A stretch of 40,852 nucleotides of DNA from a virus: positions 1-40,852 of the IMG/VR virus record IMGVR_UViG_3300033388_002303. One strand, written 5' to 3'. The position numbers and the translations under genes were made by a program. Positions 22,387 to 32,081 of this stretch are shown here, piece by piece. The notes beneath the pieces are model-generated. The model was not told the DNA's origin. It did no database searches and was given only the letters and a program-made list of their open reading frames with translations. The first letter of the stretch is position 1; each line of letters starts with the position of its first letter.

Positions 22387-22719
22387 TTAATTAATAAATT
22401 CAATTGATTCTAGGCTTCCACTAATTGAGGAAACCTCCCTTGCTACTTCATATTGTGCCTCTTGTAAATCGTGAATCTGATCTATCAAATATCCAATCGT
22501 AGTCATTAGTAACGTCATCATAATCCCCACAACCCAATAAAAGTGCTTAAACCCTACCTTGTCTTTTACTGTAGCTTCTACACTTGCGACCCTCTCTTTA
22601 ATATTTGCAATCTGCATCACAGTAGCCTCGCTCATTCTATGCACTGGCACACTTTTAATCATGGCCTTCAAGAACTCATCTCTTTCTTCTAGCTCTTTAT
22701 GTGTTACGAACTTTGTCAT
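22387..22719 (-). CDS. Small coiled-coil membrane protein (110 aa)
   Basis: N-terminal helix and coiled coil (residues 28-52, IANIKERVASVEATVKDK), one transmembrane segment at about 59-78 (FYWVVGIMMTLLMTTIGYLI), then a second coiled coil (residues 80-108). It resembles XhlA-like haemolysin/holin accessory proteins in layout, but lies among tail genes. A lysis-accessory or envelope-fusion role is possible. Confidence 0.55.
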   Translation of the reverse strand: MTKFVTHKELEERDEFLKAMIKSVPVHRMSEATVMQIANIKERVASVEATVKDKVGFKHFYWVVGIMMTLLMTTIGYLIDQIHDLQEAQYEVAREVSSISGSLESIEFIN

Positions 22720-22728
22720 GTTTAATTA

Positions 22729-24822
22729 TTATAGGGGGCTAATAACACCTTCCCAGAATTTAATGTTTGAAATCTTTTCTCCGATACCAAGAACTGGAAT
22801 GAAATACTTACTGCCAGTATGAGTTAGATCGGTTGATGGATTTGAACCACTAGCGGACGAGTCAATTAAAGTCCACGCTGTGAATGCCCCTCCCTTAATA
22901 TACGAGGTAAATACTCCCGTTGCACTTCGGGTTATTCTGAATGAATATTTAGTGTCGGCGGCGATATAGCTATTAGATGAATTGCTCAGCACTGCCCCAC
23001 TTCCATTCGTACTTTTACCTAATGCGATGTTCTCTAACGAACCAAGTGCAAAGTAATATCCATCTTGCCCCGTTACTACGTTGCTACCAATTACATCAGC
23101 CAAAAGCATTACATATGCACCAGTAGTCTCCTTTTTGTATAAATCAAACTGCCATGTACCAAACGCTTTCAAGCTATCAATATAAACCATTCCAGCACTA
23201 ACACATTCTAACCATTTTTGAGTGCCATCATCTGTAATTTTGTAACTTCCTGAATCAACACGCCAGTCAGAAATAAATCCACTGCTCACAGCGGCTACCG
23301 ACACTGGTTCATCGCTAAAATCGTTTTTGTAAATGAGCTTATCCCTGCCTCTAGCATACTCTTCACTCGCAACAGTATCACCCTGTAATCCAGTCCACAC
23401 ACGAACTCGATCAATAGGGCCATCAAAAGATCCCACACCGCCCTGTGGCGTTCCGTCACCATCCGCAGCCCAGCCAATAGTAAAACTTGCTCCTCCATCA
23501 ATCATCGCCCCTAACGCACCTGCGGTTAAACTAAGAGTATTAGTTTCTTCAACATCATTTACCCACATTCTGACCCTGTCCAACCCGTCATTCGTGTCTA
23601 AAGTTCCATCATACTCAATCACAATGTGATAACGAGTATTCAAGTTAGTAATAGGTGTCGAACCTAAAACACCCCTGTGGGTCGCCCCTGCCAGTGACTG
23701 AGACCAGAAAAATTCTAACTTACTGTCCGTAGATATTCTCCAAATAAATTCTCTTTCATTGGTTCCAGTATAATACTTAGAAATAAAGAAATTATTTGTC
23801 ATTACCGACGAAGGTTCGATCCAAGTAGATATAGTGAATTGTTTATCTGCCCCAGCAAACACATCATCCAGGACATCTCCCATGTATAGATAAGCTTGGT
23901 CAGCATTTATAAAGTTCCCAGCATTACCCCAAAGTCCAGGTTCTGATATTAAATTACTTACAACGGCTCCACTATTATTCCTGTCAGATAAATCAGCGAC
24001 TGTATTCCCAACCCTTTGTCCTGGATTCCATGCACCAACTAAACTTTCTGGTACTGAATCACTAGGTTGAGATAACTGAAAATTACACTTAGATAAAGAT
24101 ATTACAGCCTTTTCTTTCAAAGACTCTTCATAAAACTGTGTGCGTTCAGTCGAGGTTAACCCCGTATTAAAAATAATCATCTCTCTAACATTCCCTCCAT
24201 ATTCTAAGGACAATGTACCAGTGCTATTTTTAACACCAATGGTGTCAACACTAGCCGTTGATATTTTAGTATATACACTATTAGTGAACGACACACTTGT
24301 TGAGCCTTCTGGAGCACCATCAACATCAATAGACACCGTGTCGTTGGCAAAATCTAACACCCCAATGAAAAAATGTTCTTCATTTAAACTATATGTTGCA
24401 GTCGTTGTATGAGATTGAAATGAATCTCCACTAACTGACCTACCACCTAGCAATAACTTGAATGTTGATGCTGTTATAGAGTCAACACGGAGATTCATAC
24501 CAGCACCCACGGTGGAAATCCAACTATGTAACAGTGATGGCAACCCATCGCCAGAAGCGCCATTAGGATTAAACCAACACCCGATTGTTATTGCTGAAGC
24601 CCCGTTGACAGCGTCCCCAATCTCCCCAGTTGGAAATGATATATACTTAGCATTTGTAGTAGCTCCATCTAAAAACAAAGTTCTTCCTCGTCCAGTCATC
24701 TGCCACTCAGGGCTATTAACAAAACTCCCATCTGCAACATTTCCACTTTTATCAATCAAATTTCCATCCCTACCGTCCCAGTGGAAAGCCGTATTAGCTG
24801 CGTATTGTTTTTTAATTGACAT
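22729..24822 (-). CDS. Tail adhesion protein with LamG-like domains
   Basis: A 697-aa beta-rich protein. Two concanavalin/LamG-like jelly rolls are visible: residues about 40-235 (AITIGCWFNPNG ... VREMIIFNTGLTSTERTQF) and about 310-480 (QFTISTWIEPSS ... IDRVRVWTGL). The typical final strand and helix of LamG_3 domains recur in both. A third jelly-roll-like region forms the C-terminus. Such domains bind sugars, so this is a candidate receptor-binding protein. Confidence 0.62.
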   Translation of the reverse strand: MSIKKQYAANTAFHWDGRDGNLIDKSGNVADGSFVNSPEWQMTGRGRTLFLDGATTNAKYISFPTGEIGDAVNGASAITIGCWFNPNGASGDGLPSLLHSWISTVGAGMNLRVDSITASTFKLLLGGRSVSGDSFQSHTTTATYSLNEEHFFIGVLDFANDTVSIDVDGAPEGSTSVSFTNSVYTKISTASVDTIGVKNSTGTLSLEYGGNVREMIIFNTGLTSTERTQFYEESLKEKAVISLSKCNFQLSQPSDSVPESLVGAWNPGQRVGNTVADLSDRNNSGAVVSNLISEPGLWGNAGNFINADQAYLYMGDVLDDVFAGADKQFTISTWIEPSSVMTNNFFISKYYTGTNEREFIWRISTDSKLEFFWSQSLAGATHRGVLGSTPITNLNTRYHIVIEYDGTLDTNDGLDRVRMWVNDVEETNTLSLTAGALGAMIDGGASFTIGWAADGDGTPQGGVGSFDGPIDRVRVWTGLQGDTVASEEYARGRDKLIYKNDFSDEPVSVAAVSSGFISDWRVDSGSYKITDDGTQKWLECVSAGMVYIDSLKAFGTWQFDLYKKETTGAYVMLLADVIGSNVVTGQDGYYFALGSLENIALGKSTNGSGAVLSNSSNSYIAADTKYSFRITRSATGVFTSYIKGGAFTAWTLIDSSASGSNPSTDLTHTGSKYFIPVLGIGEKISNIKFWEGVISPL

Positions 24823-24824
24823 AA

Positions 24825-26228
24825 TTATAAGTTAAGTTCTTTTAAAGCTCTTTGATGCAACCAACGAACTTGACGAGGGGTTGGCTCAAAGCCACCGTAA
24901 GTAACACCTTTAATATCACCATCCCACAGCTCACTTATACCAATACTTCTTATTGTAGCCCCCACAACAACATTATCCCTATTGTCAGTTTCAGCCAGCC
25001 AGTCACCTAAATTGTCACCACTTTTTAACGTATATGAAAGTGCCTCTTCTCCATTAAGATAAAACTTATATGCACTACCTGTAGTAGTGTAAAGGACATG
25101 GTTTAGCTCACCTATCTTAATAGATACATCAGCATCAACTTGATCATAGGCGTCGTTATTTTTCTGCAAAAAGAATGGATTACCTGTGGCAAGAACACCT
25201 AGCCTTAAATAATAAGTAGCCGTTGCCTCATCACATGATGAAAACACCGTCATTGTACCAGCGAGCGAATCAGCCCTAACCATCGCTGACACAAACCCGA
25301 CCGAATCACCACTTTGGAAATCAGCTGTCGAGTCCTTTAGGTAATCACCACCATCAAAATTAAATAGTTTAGGACTAGTTTTAACCGTTGGATAAGTAGT
25401 ACTCGTTGATCCGTCACCTACTACAATGCTGTCACTAAATGTACCGATGTTCTTAGTCTTCTGCGATCCATCGTTATATTGACTAATTAACGGTAGATGG
25501 ATAGGTAGTTTACCAAAATCAACCTCAGTGTAAGTATCGTTATCATAGTCGTCTGTTACTTCTTCAGCCGTCCAAACAACATCTTTGTAAATCTGAACAC
25601 CCTTCATTGCCCCATTCATAATAAAAGTTTCAGAGCTCTCGGCGCCAATGCGCAAATTACTCAAAGAATCAGCTGTTGATGGTGTGTTACCAGTCTTATC
25701 GTTATCGGCCAAACTGATAGATACACCGTCAATATAAACCAACCAATTGTTACTAGCCAATGACTGGTCGTATGTCATTACAATGCGGTGGTATTCTGTG
25801 TCGTTTGGATAGATATCATTACCACCCAAGGTTAGTGCTACTGGAGCCCCTCCATTACCCATTAACATTAAAAAGGTTCTACTTCGTGATTGTGAAGACC
25901 TGTCCTCGTAAAATATGGAAACCCCAGGGTCAGCATTTGTTGCTTTCATTGTCGAAATCAATGCAGATAAAGAATCAAATTCGGGATCATCTAACCTCAT
26001 ATCAAATCGAATAGTCCACTTAAAATCACCAGGCCGCTCAGCTCCGTGCATCCATTTATAGTCAGCATTACTTCCATAAGTTACCCAATCAGTTGAACCA
26101 TTCAATGTGATCTCTTTATCAATAGTAGGTGTACCAAAAACAGTACCACCGTTATCGGCAACTGCCTGCTTGTTCAGAAAGTCTTCTCTGAACAATATCT
26201 TGTCTCCCATATTTCTTGCGTATACCAT
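24825..26228 (-). CDS. Tail adhesion protein with two LamG-like domains
   Basis: A 467-aa protein with jelly rolls at about 60-230 (FKWTIRFDMRLDD ... MKGVQIYKDVVWTAEEV) and about 290-460 (GFVSAMVRADSLAG ... IKGVTYGGFEPTPRQVRWL). The design parallels the neighbouring 697-aa protein, which suggests duplication and divergence of adhesin genes. Probably binds glycans on the host surface. Two-base gap from the downstream gene. Confidence 0.62.
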   Translation of the reverse strand: MVYARNMGDKILFREDFLNKQAVADNGGTVFGTPTIDKEITLNGSTDWVTYGSNADYKWMHGAERPGDFKWTIRFDMRLDDPEFDSLSALISTMKATNADPGVSIFYEDRSSQSRSRTFLMLMGNGGAPVALTLGGNDIYPNDTEYHRIVMTYDQSLASNNWLVYIDGVSISLADNDKTGNTPSTADSLSNLRIGAESSETFIMNGAMKGVQIYKDVVWTAEEVTDDYDNDTYTEVDFGKLPIHLPLISQYNDGSQKTKNIGTFSDSIVVGDGSTSTTYPTVKTSPKLFNFDGGDYLKDSTADFQSGDSVGFVSAMVRADSLAGTMTVFSSCDEATATYYLRLGVLATGNPFFLQKNNDAYDQVDADVSIKIGELNHVLYTTTGSAYKFYLNGEEALSYTLKSGDNLGDWLAETDNRDNVVVGATIRSIGISELWDGDIKGVTYGGFEPTPRQVRWLHQRALKELNL

Positions 26229-26238
26229 AATTTAATTA

Positions 26239-27444
26239 TTATCTAATTTCTTTCCATCCAATACTAGCCAATGTCTCCGAATCCGTTGTGCCCGTCTTTA
26301 TTGCGCAGACAGTTAAAATACCTGACTCAGTTCCTTGCCGATCCCATAACAAAGTCTTACCCAGCAACGCCGTACCTGTTGTTTGTGAGTTTTTACCAGA
26401 ACCAATGTATTCAGAATGCACAATATGGCCGTTACTAAACGATGACGCCGAGATGTCGTATTCCATTATGCTCTCGCTAGTATCAACATCAACCCAACTA
26501 GCACCCGTCAACACTGCGTTATGAACAATAACAAGCTTTATTGGATTATCGCCAATAACCCCAGCATCCATTGGGATGGCCAACCCTAAGTTAGGAAGAG
26601 AGTTGAATGTTGTTTTGGGCCGAATCGAAATAAGCGGGATAAGAGTTGTACTAACCGTTACCTCAGTAACTCCCATATCAATAGTTTTGTGGTATCCAGG
26701 AATGTCGTCCAGGCTTAAACCACCTTCACTCTTAACTGTTCCGCAAATAGTCCTTAATGTTGCTGAGGCATTCTTTGCTATTCTATACCGAACACCAATT
26801 GCATTATTTGAGTCTCCATACCCCATTTCCATATAGGTATATGTAGCATCATTATAAAGACGCCAACACAGGGGAAGGGTTGGCGTCTGCCAGTACCCCG
26901 TAGCCCTAACATTATCATTTGTTATCTCGTGCAATTGCTTGATCTGGCCTCCTCGATTTAGGTAGAACCGAATCCGACCCACCTTCAGTGATTGAAAATC
27001 TATTTCCAGAATCTGAGACTTTGTCCAGTCAACATCCAAATTAGGACTATCCCAGTCGTCCTGGTTAACGACCGTCTCGACAACCGAACCAGTTACTTTA
27101 CTTCTAACAAATATCTGTGCTGTCCCACTACCAATAGCTGCATTATCTAAAGTACCTGTAATCGCCACCAGTTGGGAGTTGCCAGGAGTGTACGGCACGG
27201 GGTGTGAAGCCATCGCCGCTGAGTATGTTGTACCAGTGTTTGTTGTCGCAAGTGTCAAGTCCCGCCCATTAGCGTTGTGCGTCACAGTACCACCCCCTGC
27301 TCCAACAACCTCATCAAAAATCTCAGCTTGCTTATCATAAATAAACTCTACATCAAGACGCTGTCCTGTTCCTGAGACTCTTACCCTATTAAAAGCATCT
27401 AAGCTTGGGGAGTCTTTATCAACTACTATTACTGGTGTAGGCAT
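26239..27444 (-). CDS. Beta-rich virion structural protein
   Basis: A 401-aa protein whose N-terminus (SPSLDAFNRVRVSGTGQRLD ... FIYDK) follows the DAFxRxRVS pattern that I recall from structural proteins of many environmental phages. It continues with YTPGNSQLVAITGTLDN and mainly beta structure. No enzymatic motif. Likely a tail or baseplate component. Confidence 0.58.
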   Translation of the reverse strand: MPTPVIVVDKDSPSLDAFNRVRVSGTGQRLDVEFIYDKQAEIFDEVVGAGGGTVTHNANGRDLTLATTNTGTTYSAAMASHPVPYTPGNSQLVAITGTLDNAAIGSGTAQIFVRSKVTGSVVETVVNQDDWDSPNLDVDWTKSQILEIDFQSLKVGRIRFYLNRGGQIKQLHEITNDNVRATGYWQTPTLPLCWRLYNDATYTYMEMGYGDSNNAIGVRYRIAKNASATLRTICGTVKSEGGLSLDDIPGYHKTIDMGVTEVTVSTTLIPLISIRPKTTFNSLPNLGLAIPMDAGVIGDNPIKLVIVHNAVLTGASWVDVDTSESIMEYDISASSFSNGHIVHSEYIGSGKNSQTTGTALLGKTLLWDRQGTESGILTVCAIKTGTTDSETLASIGWKEIR

Positions 27445-27445
27445 C

Positions 27446-27715
27446 TTAAATAGTTATATCTTTTGGTAAAAGTTCTTTGATCCTTGCTTGCATTCTAAGA
27501 TGTATTCTTTTCACCTGTGGCTTTCGAATTTTATCAAAGCCAATCTCTGCGGCAATATCCGTGTAACCTGTTATTACTCCTGCCTTCAATAGGTCCTTAG
27601 CTTGAGTAACTACCGCTGCTGTAAGCGTTGGAAGTACCCTTACTGGTCTAATTTTTTCTGTCTGTAATTCAGATAAAGTCAGACTGTCAATTGTTGTTGC
27701 TATAATATTTGCCAT
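27446..27715 (-). CDS. Hypothetical small protein in structural operon (89 aa)
   Basis: A basic helical protein (VVTQAKDLLKAGVITGYTDI, then RIHLRMQARIKELLPKD). The C-terminal half resembles a small DNA- or protein-binding helical bundle. It sits between two virion genes with 1-bp spacing to the upstream gene end. Function unknown. Confidence 0.55.
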   Translation of the reverse strand: MANIIATTIDSLTLSELQTEKIRPVRVLPTLTAAVVTQAKDLLKAGVITGYTDIAAEIGFDKIRKPQVKRIHLRMQARIKELLPKDITI

Positions 27716-27733
27716 AATTTTATTAATTAGTTG

Positions 27734-29161
27734 TTACCATTTATAAGTACGAACCGTGTAGTCATTGTCGTTATTACCACCCGCTGTAGTGATTTTCAAG
27801 CTTACAGCTTTCCCCCTAAACCCTTTGTTAGTATGAATAAAGGCATCACCAGTCAAAGACCCTCCTGCTAAGGTTGTTCCATTTGTTGTAATATCATCTC
27901 GTTTGTCCGTACTCGCCGTACCCTCATTACTTGCAAAAACAGTAAGCACCACTGTATCAGTGCCTCCATCTTTTTCAACTTGAAACGAGCATCCTTGATA
28001 ACCCTCTAAATCAACTACCACCGTTTCATCTGGCGTAGCATTAGGGACATTTGTTAAAACATGTGTTGATCTTTGTGAGTGACTCCAATCTGGAGCTACA
28101 TTAAAACCTTTATTAGAATCTGAAGAAGAATCATAACCTCTTAGGATCGAATAAAGATATCCAAGAGCATCAATACTCAATGAACCATAATCTCCATCTG
28201 CACTAGTCTTAGCTGCTAAAGCGTCATCTCTTACTGCTAACATATGTTGACCAGCATCACCAGTAGTATGTGCAGTATCTTCATCAAAGATTGGCGTTCC
28301 TGGAACCGTATCTCCTCCTATCTTTTCTACATTTACATTTGCTGAAGGACCAGCAGATCCTCCAGCCGTTGATGCCCATACATTGTAAGTAACCACCTCT
28401 GAAGCAGTTGTGTCAGCCTTTGGTCCAAATAATTCGCCTCTCATGTAATCCACAAAAAACTGACCATCATTCAATGTTTCAGCATATTCTAATTGTGATT
28501 TTCGACTCTTTGAGTATTCTTTAGGACAATTAACCTCCTCTATAAAACAAGTTCCCGTTCCAAATGAAAGAGATGAATTATAGAAGAACAATTCTACCTT
28601 CTCTAAAGAAGTATGATCAAAATCTGCCAGTGTTCCTACCCAATTCTGGTTCAACTCTGTAAGCCTGTCGTTATATATGTCAAAAGTGTACAAATCACTT
28701 GATACTGCAACACCCATAACCCACCCATACAGAGTTCCTCCTGAAGTGTCAGTCACCTTAACTACAAACCTTTTTACAGTGGTAGTTAAAGACTCAAACA
28801 TCTCTTCAAGATTCTTTTTTGGATTATAAATAGATACTGCTGCACTTCCATTTGTTTCTACAACCGCTGTCATCCACTCATCCCCCTTTTTAGGACTTTT
28901 ATCAGAAAATGCCTCGTAAACTCTGTTCTGAACCTGGCCCCAGTAAGAACCCACTCTAGACCCTAGGGCTTCGATAATAGGCTTTAAAGGAACAGAAGAA
29001 ACTGAAACAGCACCTGCTGCTGCTTTCCCGTTGTAAGTTAGTGTAGGAGCGACAGATGATGTTTCCTGTGCTTCTACGGAGTCAACTGGTAAAGGTTGAC
29101 GTGGATCAATAGTGTCTCCATGAGACCCTCTTAATCTATATCCGTTTAGTGATCCTCCCAT
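27734..29161 (-). CDS. Virion structural protein (475 aa)
   Basis: Begins with NGYRLRGSHGDTIDPRQPLP and a short Pro/Val-rich region. The middle is mixed alpha/beta (RFVVKVTDTSGGTLYGWVMG). The C-terminal 150 residues are beta-rich, with VLTVFASNEG and VVVDLEGYQG, a pattern common in capsid or tail decoration proteins. Exact role unknown. Confidence 0.55.
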   Translation of the reverse strand: MGGSLNGYRLRGSHGDTIDPRQPLPVDSVEAQETSSVAPTLTYNGKAAAGAVSVSSVPLKPIIEALGSRVGSYWGQVQNRVYEAFSDKSPKKGDEWMTAVVETNGSAAVSIYNPKKNLEEMFESLTTTVKRFVVKVTDTSGGTLYGWVMGVAVSSDLYTFDIYNDRLTELNQNWVGTLADFDHTSLEKVELFFYNSSLSFGTGTCFIEEVNCPKEYSKSRKSQLEYAETLNDGQFFVDYMRGELFGPKADTTASEVVTYNVWASTAGGSAGPSANVNVEKIGGDTVPGTPIFDEDTAHTTGDAGQHMLAVRDDALAAKTSADGDYGSLSIDALGYLYSILRGYDSSSDSNKGFNVAPDWSHSQRSTHVLTNVPNATPDETVVVDLEGYQGCSFQVEKDGGTDTVVLTVFASNEGTASTDKRDDITTNGTTLAGGSLTGDAFIHTNKGFRGKAVSLKITTAGGNNDNDYTVRTYKW

Positions 29162-29185
29162 AGTGTGTTTGGATTATGTAATAAT

Positions 29186-29440
29186 TTACTTGTTTAAGAA
29201 CTCGAGAATATCTGCTTTTTTTGTTTCATTTGTCACTTCCATACCTTTGTCTTTTGCAATCTTCTTCAAGGTAAAGAATTTCATGCCATCAAAACCATCT
29301 TTTTCAACAGGCGCACTCTCCTTTTTAACAGGCGCTTTTTCTTTTTTGAGAGCTTTCTTTTCTTTCAGTGCCTTCTCACGTTTCATCTCCATCAGCTGAT
29401 GATGGTTGTATGTTTTTCCATCTATTGTCCAGAATTGCAT
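29186..29440 (-). CDS. Small protein with SAP/HeH-like C-terminal motif (84 aa)
   Basis: N-terminus has WTIDGKTYNHHQLMEMKREK, then a Lys/Glu/Ala-Pro linker. The last 32 residues (FTLKKIAKDKGMEVTNETKK then ADILEFL) form a helix-extension-helix of the SAP/HeH/Rho-N type, which binds nucleic acid and is frequent at the ends of phage structural operons. Head-completion or DNA-contact role inferred. Confidence 0.62.
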   Translation of the reverse strand: MQFWTIDGKTYNHHQLMEMKREKALKEKKALKKEKAPVKKESAPVEKDGFDGMKFFTLKKIAKDKGMEVTNETKKADILEFLNK

Positions 29441-29473
29441 AGTATATGTATTATGTTTTAATTCTTCATTGAA

Positions 29474-29490
29474 GGCTTGATATTCAAGCC
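29474..29490. promoter_or_regulatory. Intergenic hairpin after the beta-repeat protein gene
   Basis: GGCTTGA-TAT-TCAAGCC is a perfect 7-bp stem with a 3-nt loop. No T-run follows on either strand, so it is more likely an mRNA processing or stabilising hairpin or a weak attenuator than a full terminator. Confidence 0.5.
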
Positions 29491-29501
29491 CTCTAGAAAA
29501 A

Positions 29502-29885
29502 CTAAGCTATAGCCACCCCATTCGTAGAAACCACATACCATGCACTACCCACAAACTGTAAAAGAACAGAATCTCCTATATCCGCAAATGTAAGAGTTGT
29601 CCCTCCAGTAAAGCTTGCTGGTGTTAATGTTGCGTCTCCACCGTCAACCGCCATAACAACAGTTTTCGTCTGTCCATCAGCTCCATCTGCCAAAGTAAAG
29701 GCATCAGCACCTGTTGTAGTGATAACTGTTAATGGAGTTGTAAGATTTACTGCTCCAGGGCCAGAAATAGCCTGAGAAGCACCAGCGTAGAAATTACCGT
29801 AATTATCTATAACTAGTCGTCCTCCTTGTTCTCCGCCTCCAGCGGTAGCTCCTCCAGATACTTTATATTCAAATTTAGTTCCCAT
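29502..29885 (-). CDS. Small beta-rich virion protein (127 aa)
   Basis: The start is set at ATG 29885 because it follows AATTAATAAAAACAGT; the upstream in-frame ATG at 29921 has no such leader. Short GTKFEYKV N-terminus, then Gly/Ala/Thr-rich beta repeats (VNLTTPLTVITTTGADAFTL, then GDATLTPASFTGG). It resembles small capsid spike or fibre-like proteins. Between hairpins on both sides, just after the capsid gene. Confidence 0.58.
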   Translation of the reverse strand: MGTKFEYKVSGGATAGGGEQGGRLVIDNYGNFYAGASQAISGPGAVNLTTPLTVITTTGADAFTLADGADGQTKTVVMAVDGGDATLTPASFTGGTTLTFADIGDSVLLQFVGSAWYVVSTNGVAIA

Positions 29886-29953
29886 ACTGTTTTTATTAAT
29901 TGTATAGAGATGGAATTTCACTCATCCAGTCCGTTTGACCTCTTGGGTTGAGA

Positions 29954-29974
29954 GGGGAGTTTAGAGCACTCCCC
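29954..29974. promoter_or_regulatory. Hairpin just downstream of the major capsid gene
   Basis: GGGGAGT-N7-ACTCCCC forms a stable 7-bp GC-rich stem 19 bp beyond the capsid stop. There is no T-run on the minus strand. A hairpin here would partly stop transcription or protect the capsid mRNA 3' end. Confidence 0.55.
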
Positions 29975-29992
29975 AAGCTCATGACTAAAAGA

Positions 29993-30925
29993 CTAAGTAG
30001 TTCCATCTGAACCGTAGACTTGGAAAGGCATGTTGATCACACCTTGTTTCCAGAATCCAGTACAATTGGACCTAATAGCTTCATTTGTTTGATGTATAGG
30101 TTCTCTCATTGTTGGATACTCACCAATACCTACAGCCAAAGGACTGTCATATTTAGTAAGGTCCATCATGAACCAATAGTTTGTGTTTGTGTAAGTAATG
30201 TATGGAGTTTCAACCACCATCAACGCACCTTCATAGATATTAATATCATTGACTGCTGTTGGAGTAATTTCATGAGCAAAAAGTCTTCTAGCTTCACGAG
30301 AAGCAGCTGACCCTTTCTTCACCACTATACATGTAGGATCAAGAGGATCTGGTTTTCCTGATGGATCAGTAAACCGTCCAAAATAATCATAAGCTGCGTC
30401 TACAGCATCAGAATCAAGAGCAGCAGTAACACTATTGTCAAATGTGCCTCCACTTGCCCACGTATGAGATCCACAAACCTCTACTGAATCAGGCGATAAA
30501 TAAACAGATGTAGAGTCAAAAGCTTCGTTCAGCATCAGATGTGCGTTTGTAAGCATTAGATTCGTATTGTCGATCAAAGCTTGATTTCTTTGACGTTTAA
30601 GGAACTGATCTACTTTCCATGTGGAATCTCGACCATCACGTCTGTATACCTTTTCAGGAATAATAATACCTCCACCAAATCTTTTCTCGGTGATAGTCAC
30701 ACTGTAACCATCCTCAAGAGCCATAGAAGGCGGTGTTTCTTGCTCAGCAAGTTCTTTGGTTCCATCGATTCCTTCTGTTGAAGTATAAATTTCAGATACT
30801 TCAGGGGTTGTATAAAACTTAATGAACCTTTGGCTCATATATTTTTCTAATTTGTTTTGAATTGCATTGTCAAAAGATTTTCTAATCCCTTTGACGGCCT
30901 GCAAAGCGTAATCTGCACTTGTCAT
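29993..30925 (-). CDS. Major capsid protein
   Basis: A 310-aa protein placed after scaffold and decoration genes, as expected for the major capsid protein. The N-terminal 40 residues are helical (YALQAVKGIRKSFDN). A spine-helix-like segment (KVDQFLKRQRNQALIDNTNL) and P-domain-like strands (CIVVKKGSAASREARRLFAH, then LMVVETPYI) fit an HK97-type fold, but this is pattern and context, not proof. Length and composition fit. Likely the most abundant gene product of the particle. Confidence 0.75.
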   Translation of the reverse strand: MTSADYALQAVKGIRKSFDNAIQNKLEKYMSQRFIKFYTTPEVSEIYTSTEGIDGTKELAEQETPPSMALEDGYSVTITEKRFGGGIIIPEKVYRRDGRDSTWKVDQFLKRQRNQALIDNTNLMLTNAHLMLNEAFDSTSVYLSPDSVEVCGSHTWASGGTFDNSVTAALDSDAVDAAYDYFGRFTDPSGKPDPLDPTCIVVKKGSAASREARRLFAHEITPTAVNDINIYEGALMVVETPYITYTNTNYWFMMDLTKYDSPLAVGIGEYPTMREPIHQTNEAIRSNCTGFWKQGVINMPFQVYGSDGTT

Positions 30926-30944
30926 GATTAATTATTGTTAGGGA

Positions 30945-31352
30945 TTAAAATAATGGCAAATTGATTCGCACTCTAATCTTCTCTATTGAGGCTGCTGTTC
31001 CAGCATTCTCAGAAGCATCTATTCTGAATACGTTCGTTGAACTTGCTCCAACATCAACCAATTGAACAGTTGATGTAACAACTAGATCTACTTCTGTACC
31101 TTTTTGAGTAACTGCGAAGGCTGCGTCTCCTGTTCCTTCCAAAACGAATTCATCACCAACAGATAGCTCAATTTGAGTATCACCTGCCGCTGATGCGTTT
31201 GGAGAGTAAGCAAGACGTGCTCCTGTAGCAGTACCCTTAACGATCAAACCAGTATCAAGTTCACATACATCACCAGCTTCAATTACTACAGCTGACGCGA
31301 TTGTACATATCACTGTCCTCAAAAGTTCGTCGCCGACTACTTTAAAGTCCAT
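30945..31352 (-). CDS. Capsid decoration / head-stabilising protein
   Basis: A 135-aa beta-rich protein (AVVIEAGDVCELDTGLIVKG ... RLAYSPNASAAGDT ... VGDEFVLEG) of the type encoded between scaffold and capsid genes in many phages. It probably binds the outer capsid surface. No membrane or enzymatic motif. Confidence 0.65.
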   Translation of the reverse strand: MDFKVVGDELLRTVICTIASAVVIEAGDVCELDTGLIVKGTATGARLAYSPNASAAGDTQIELSVGDEFVLEGTGDAAFAVTQKGTEVDLVVTSTVQLVDVGASSTNVFRIDASENAGTAASIEKIRVRINLPLF

Positions 31353-31371
31353 ATTTTTATATTGTTAGGAT

Positions 31372-31983
31372 TTAAAATCCTGGAGGTAAGTCTGTTGCCA
31401 GCTTTTTCTCCAAGGCTGTTTCCTCATCATCCTTTTTAGATAGCTTACGTCGTTTATTGTTCCGTGGTGGCATCAATAAACCCTTCTTCCTGCGTTCCGC
31501 TACTACAGAATCAAGATCCTTGATCCCCGATAGCTTCATTGCAAGCTGCAAAGCTTTCTTTTTAGAAACTCCTTCTTCAAGTAAAGATTCATATTCAGAT
31601 TGAATATCGGACATAACGTCAGCAGCAACCTCTTCATCTTCTAGATATCCTACAAGATAATTGAAGTCCTCCTTTTCGCTTCTGGCCTTAAGAGCTTTTT
31701 CTACTCTGGCATCTAGTTCATCCTCATCAACCTTTTTCTTAGCTGGCTTTCGGAATTCATTGAACTCCTCATCTTTCTTAAGCCAATCAAGGTTACTAGG
31801 CATGTCTTCAAGGGTGGTCTTTCCATCCTTAAGTTTCTTGAGCCAGGCGTTTTTTTGCTGCTCCTTTACCTCTTCAGCAGTTCCTTTTCGATCATCCGAA
31901 TCATCGGTGTCGGCTGGTGACTTTTCATCATCATCAACAATGTCTGAATTCAGATCATCATCGTGTGTTGTTGGTTCATCCAT
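31372..31983 (-). CDS. Scaffolding protein
   Basis: A 203-aa, highly charged, helical protein: acidic N-terminus (DDDLNSDIVDDDEKSPADTD), central coiled coil (DELDARVEKALKARSEKED), and a basic C-terminus (RNNKRRKLSKKD), the usual split for a scaffold whose C-terminal helix docks on the capsid protein. Gene order portal, small gene, scaffold, decoration, capsid supports it. Confidence 0.72.
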   Translation of the reverse strand: MDEPTTHDDDLNSDIVDDDEKSPADTDDSDDRKGTAEEVKEQQKNAWLKKLKDGKTTLEDMPSNLDWLKKDEEFNEFRKPAKKKVDEDELDARVEKALKARSEKEDFNYLVGYLEDEEVAADVMSDIQSEYESLLEEGVSKKKALQLAMKLSGIKDLDSVVAERRKKGLLMPPRNNKRRKLSKKDDEETALEKKLATDLPPGF

Positions 31984-32037
31984 AGTTTAGGATTATTAAG
32001 TAACAAGACTTATTAAAGTCTCTATAACCTAAAAACT

Positions 32038-32081
32038 CCGTGCAGGGATCTTCAGGCTATAGAGGCCCTAATATTGCACGG
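32038..32081. promoter_or_regulatory. CCGTGCA/TGCACGG inverted repeat
   Basis: Perfect 7-bp arms 30 bp apart with an inner AGGG/CCCT pair, able to form a stem-loop. The right arm lies inside the spacer of the putative capsid-operon promoter at 32068-32096, so it may be an operator or an mRNA leader structure. A separate AGACTT-ATTA-AAGTCT hairpin lies just downstream in the leader. Confidence 0.45.
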
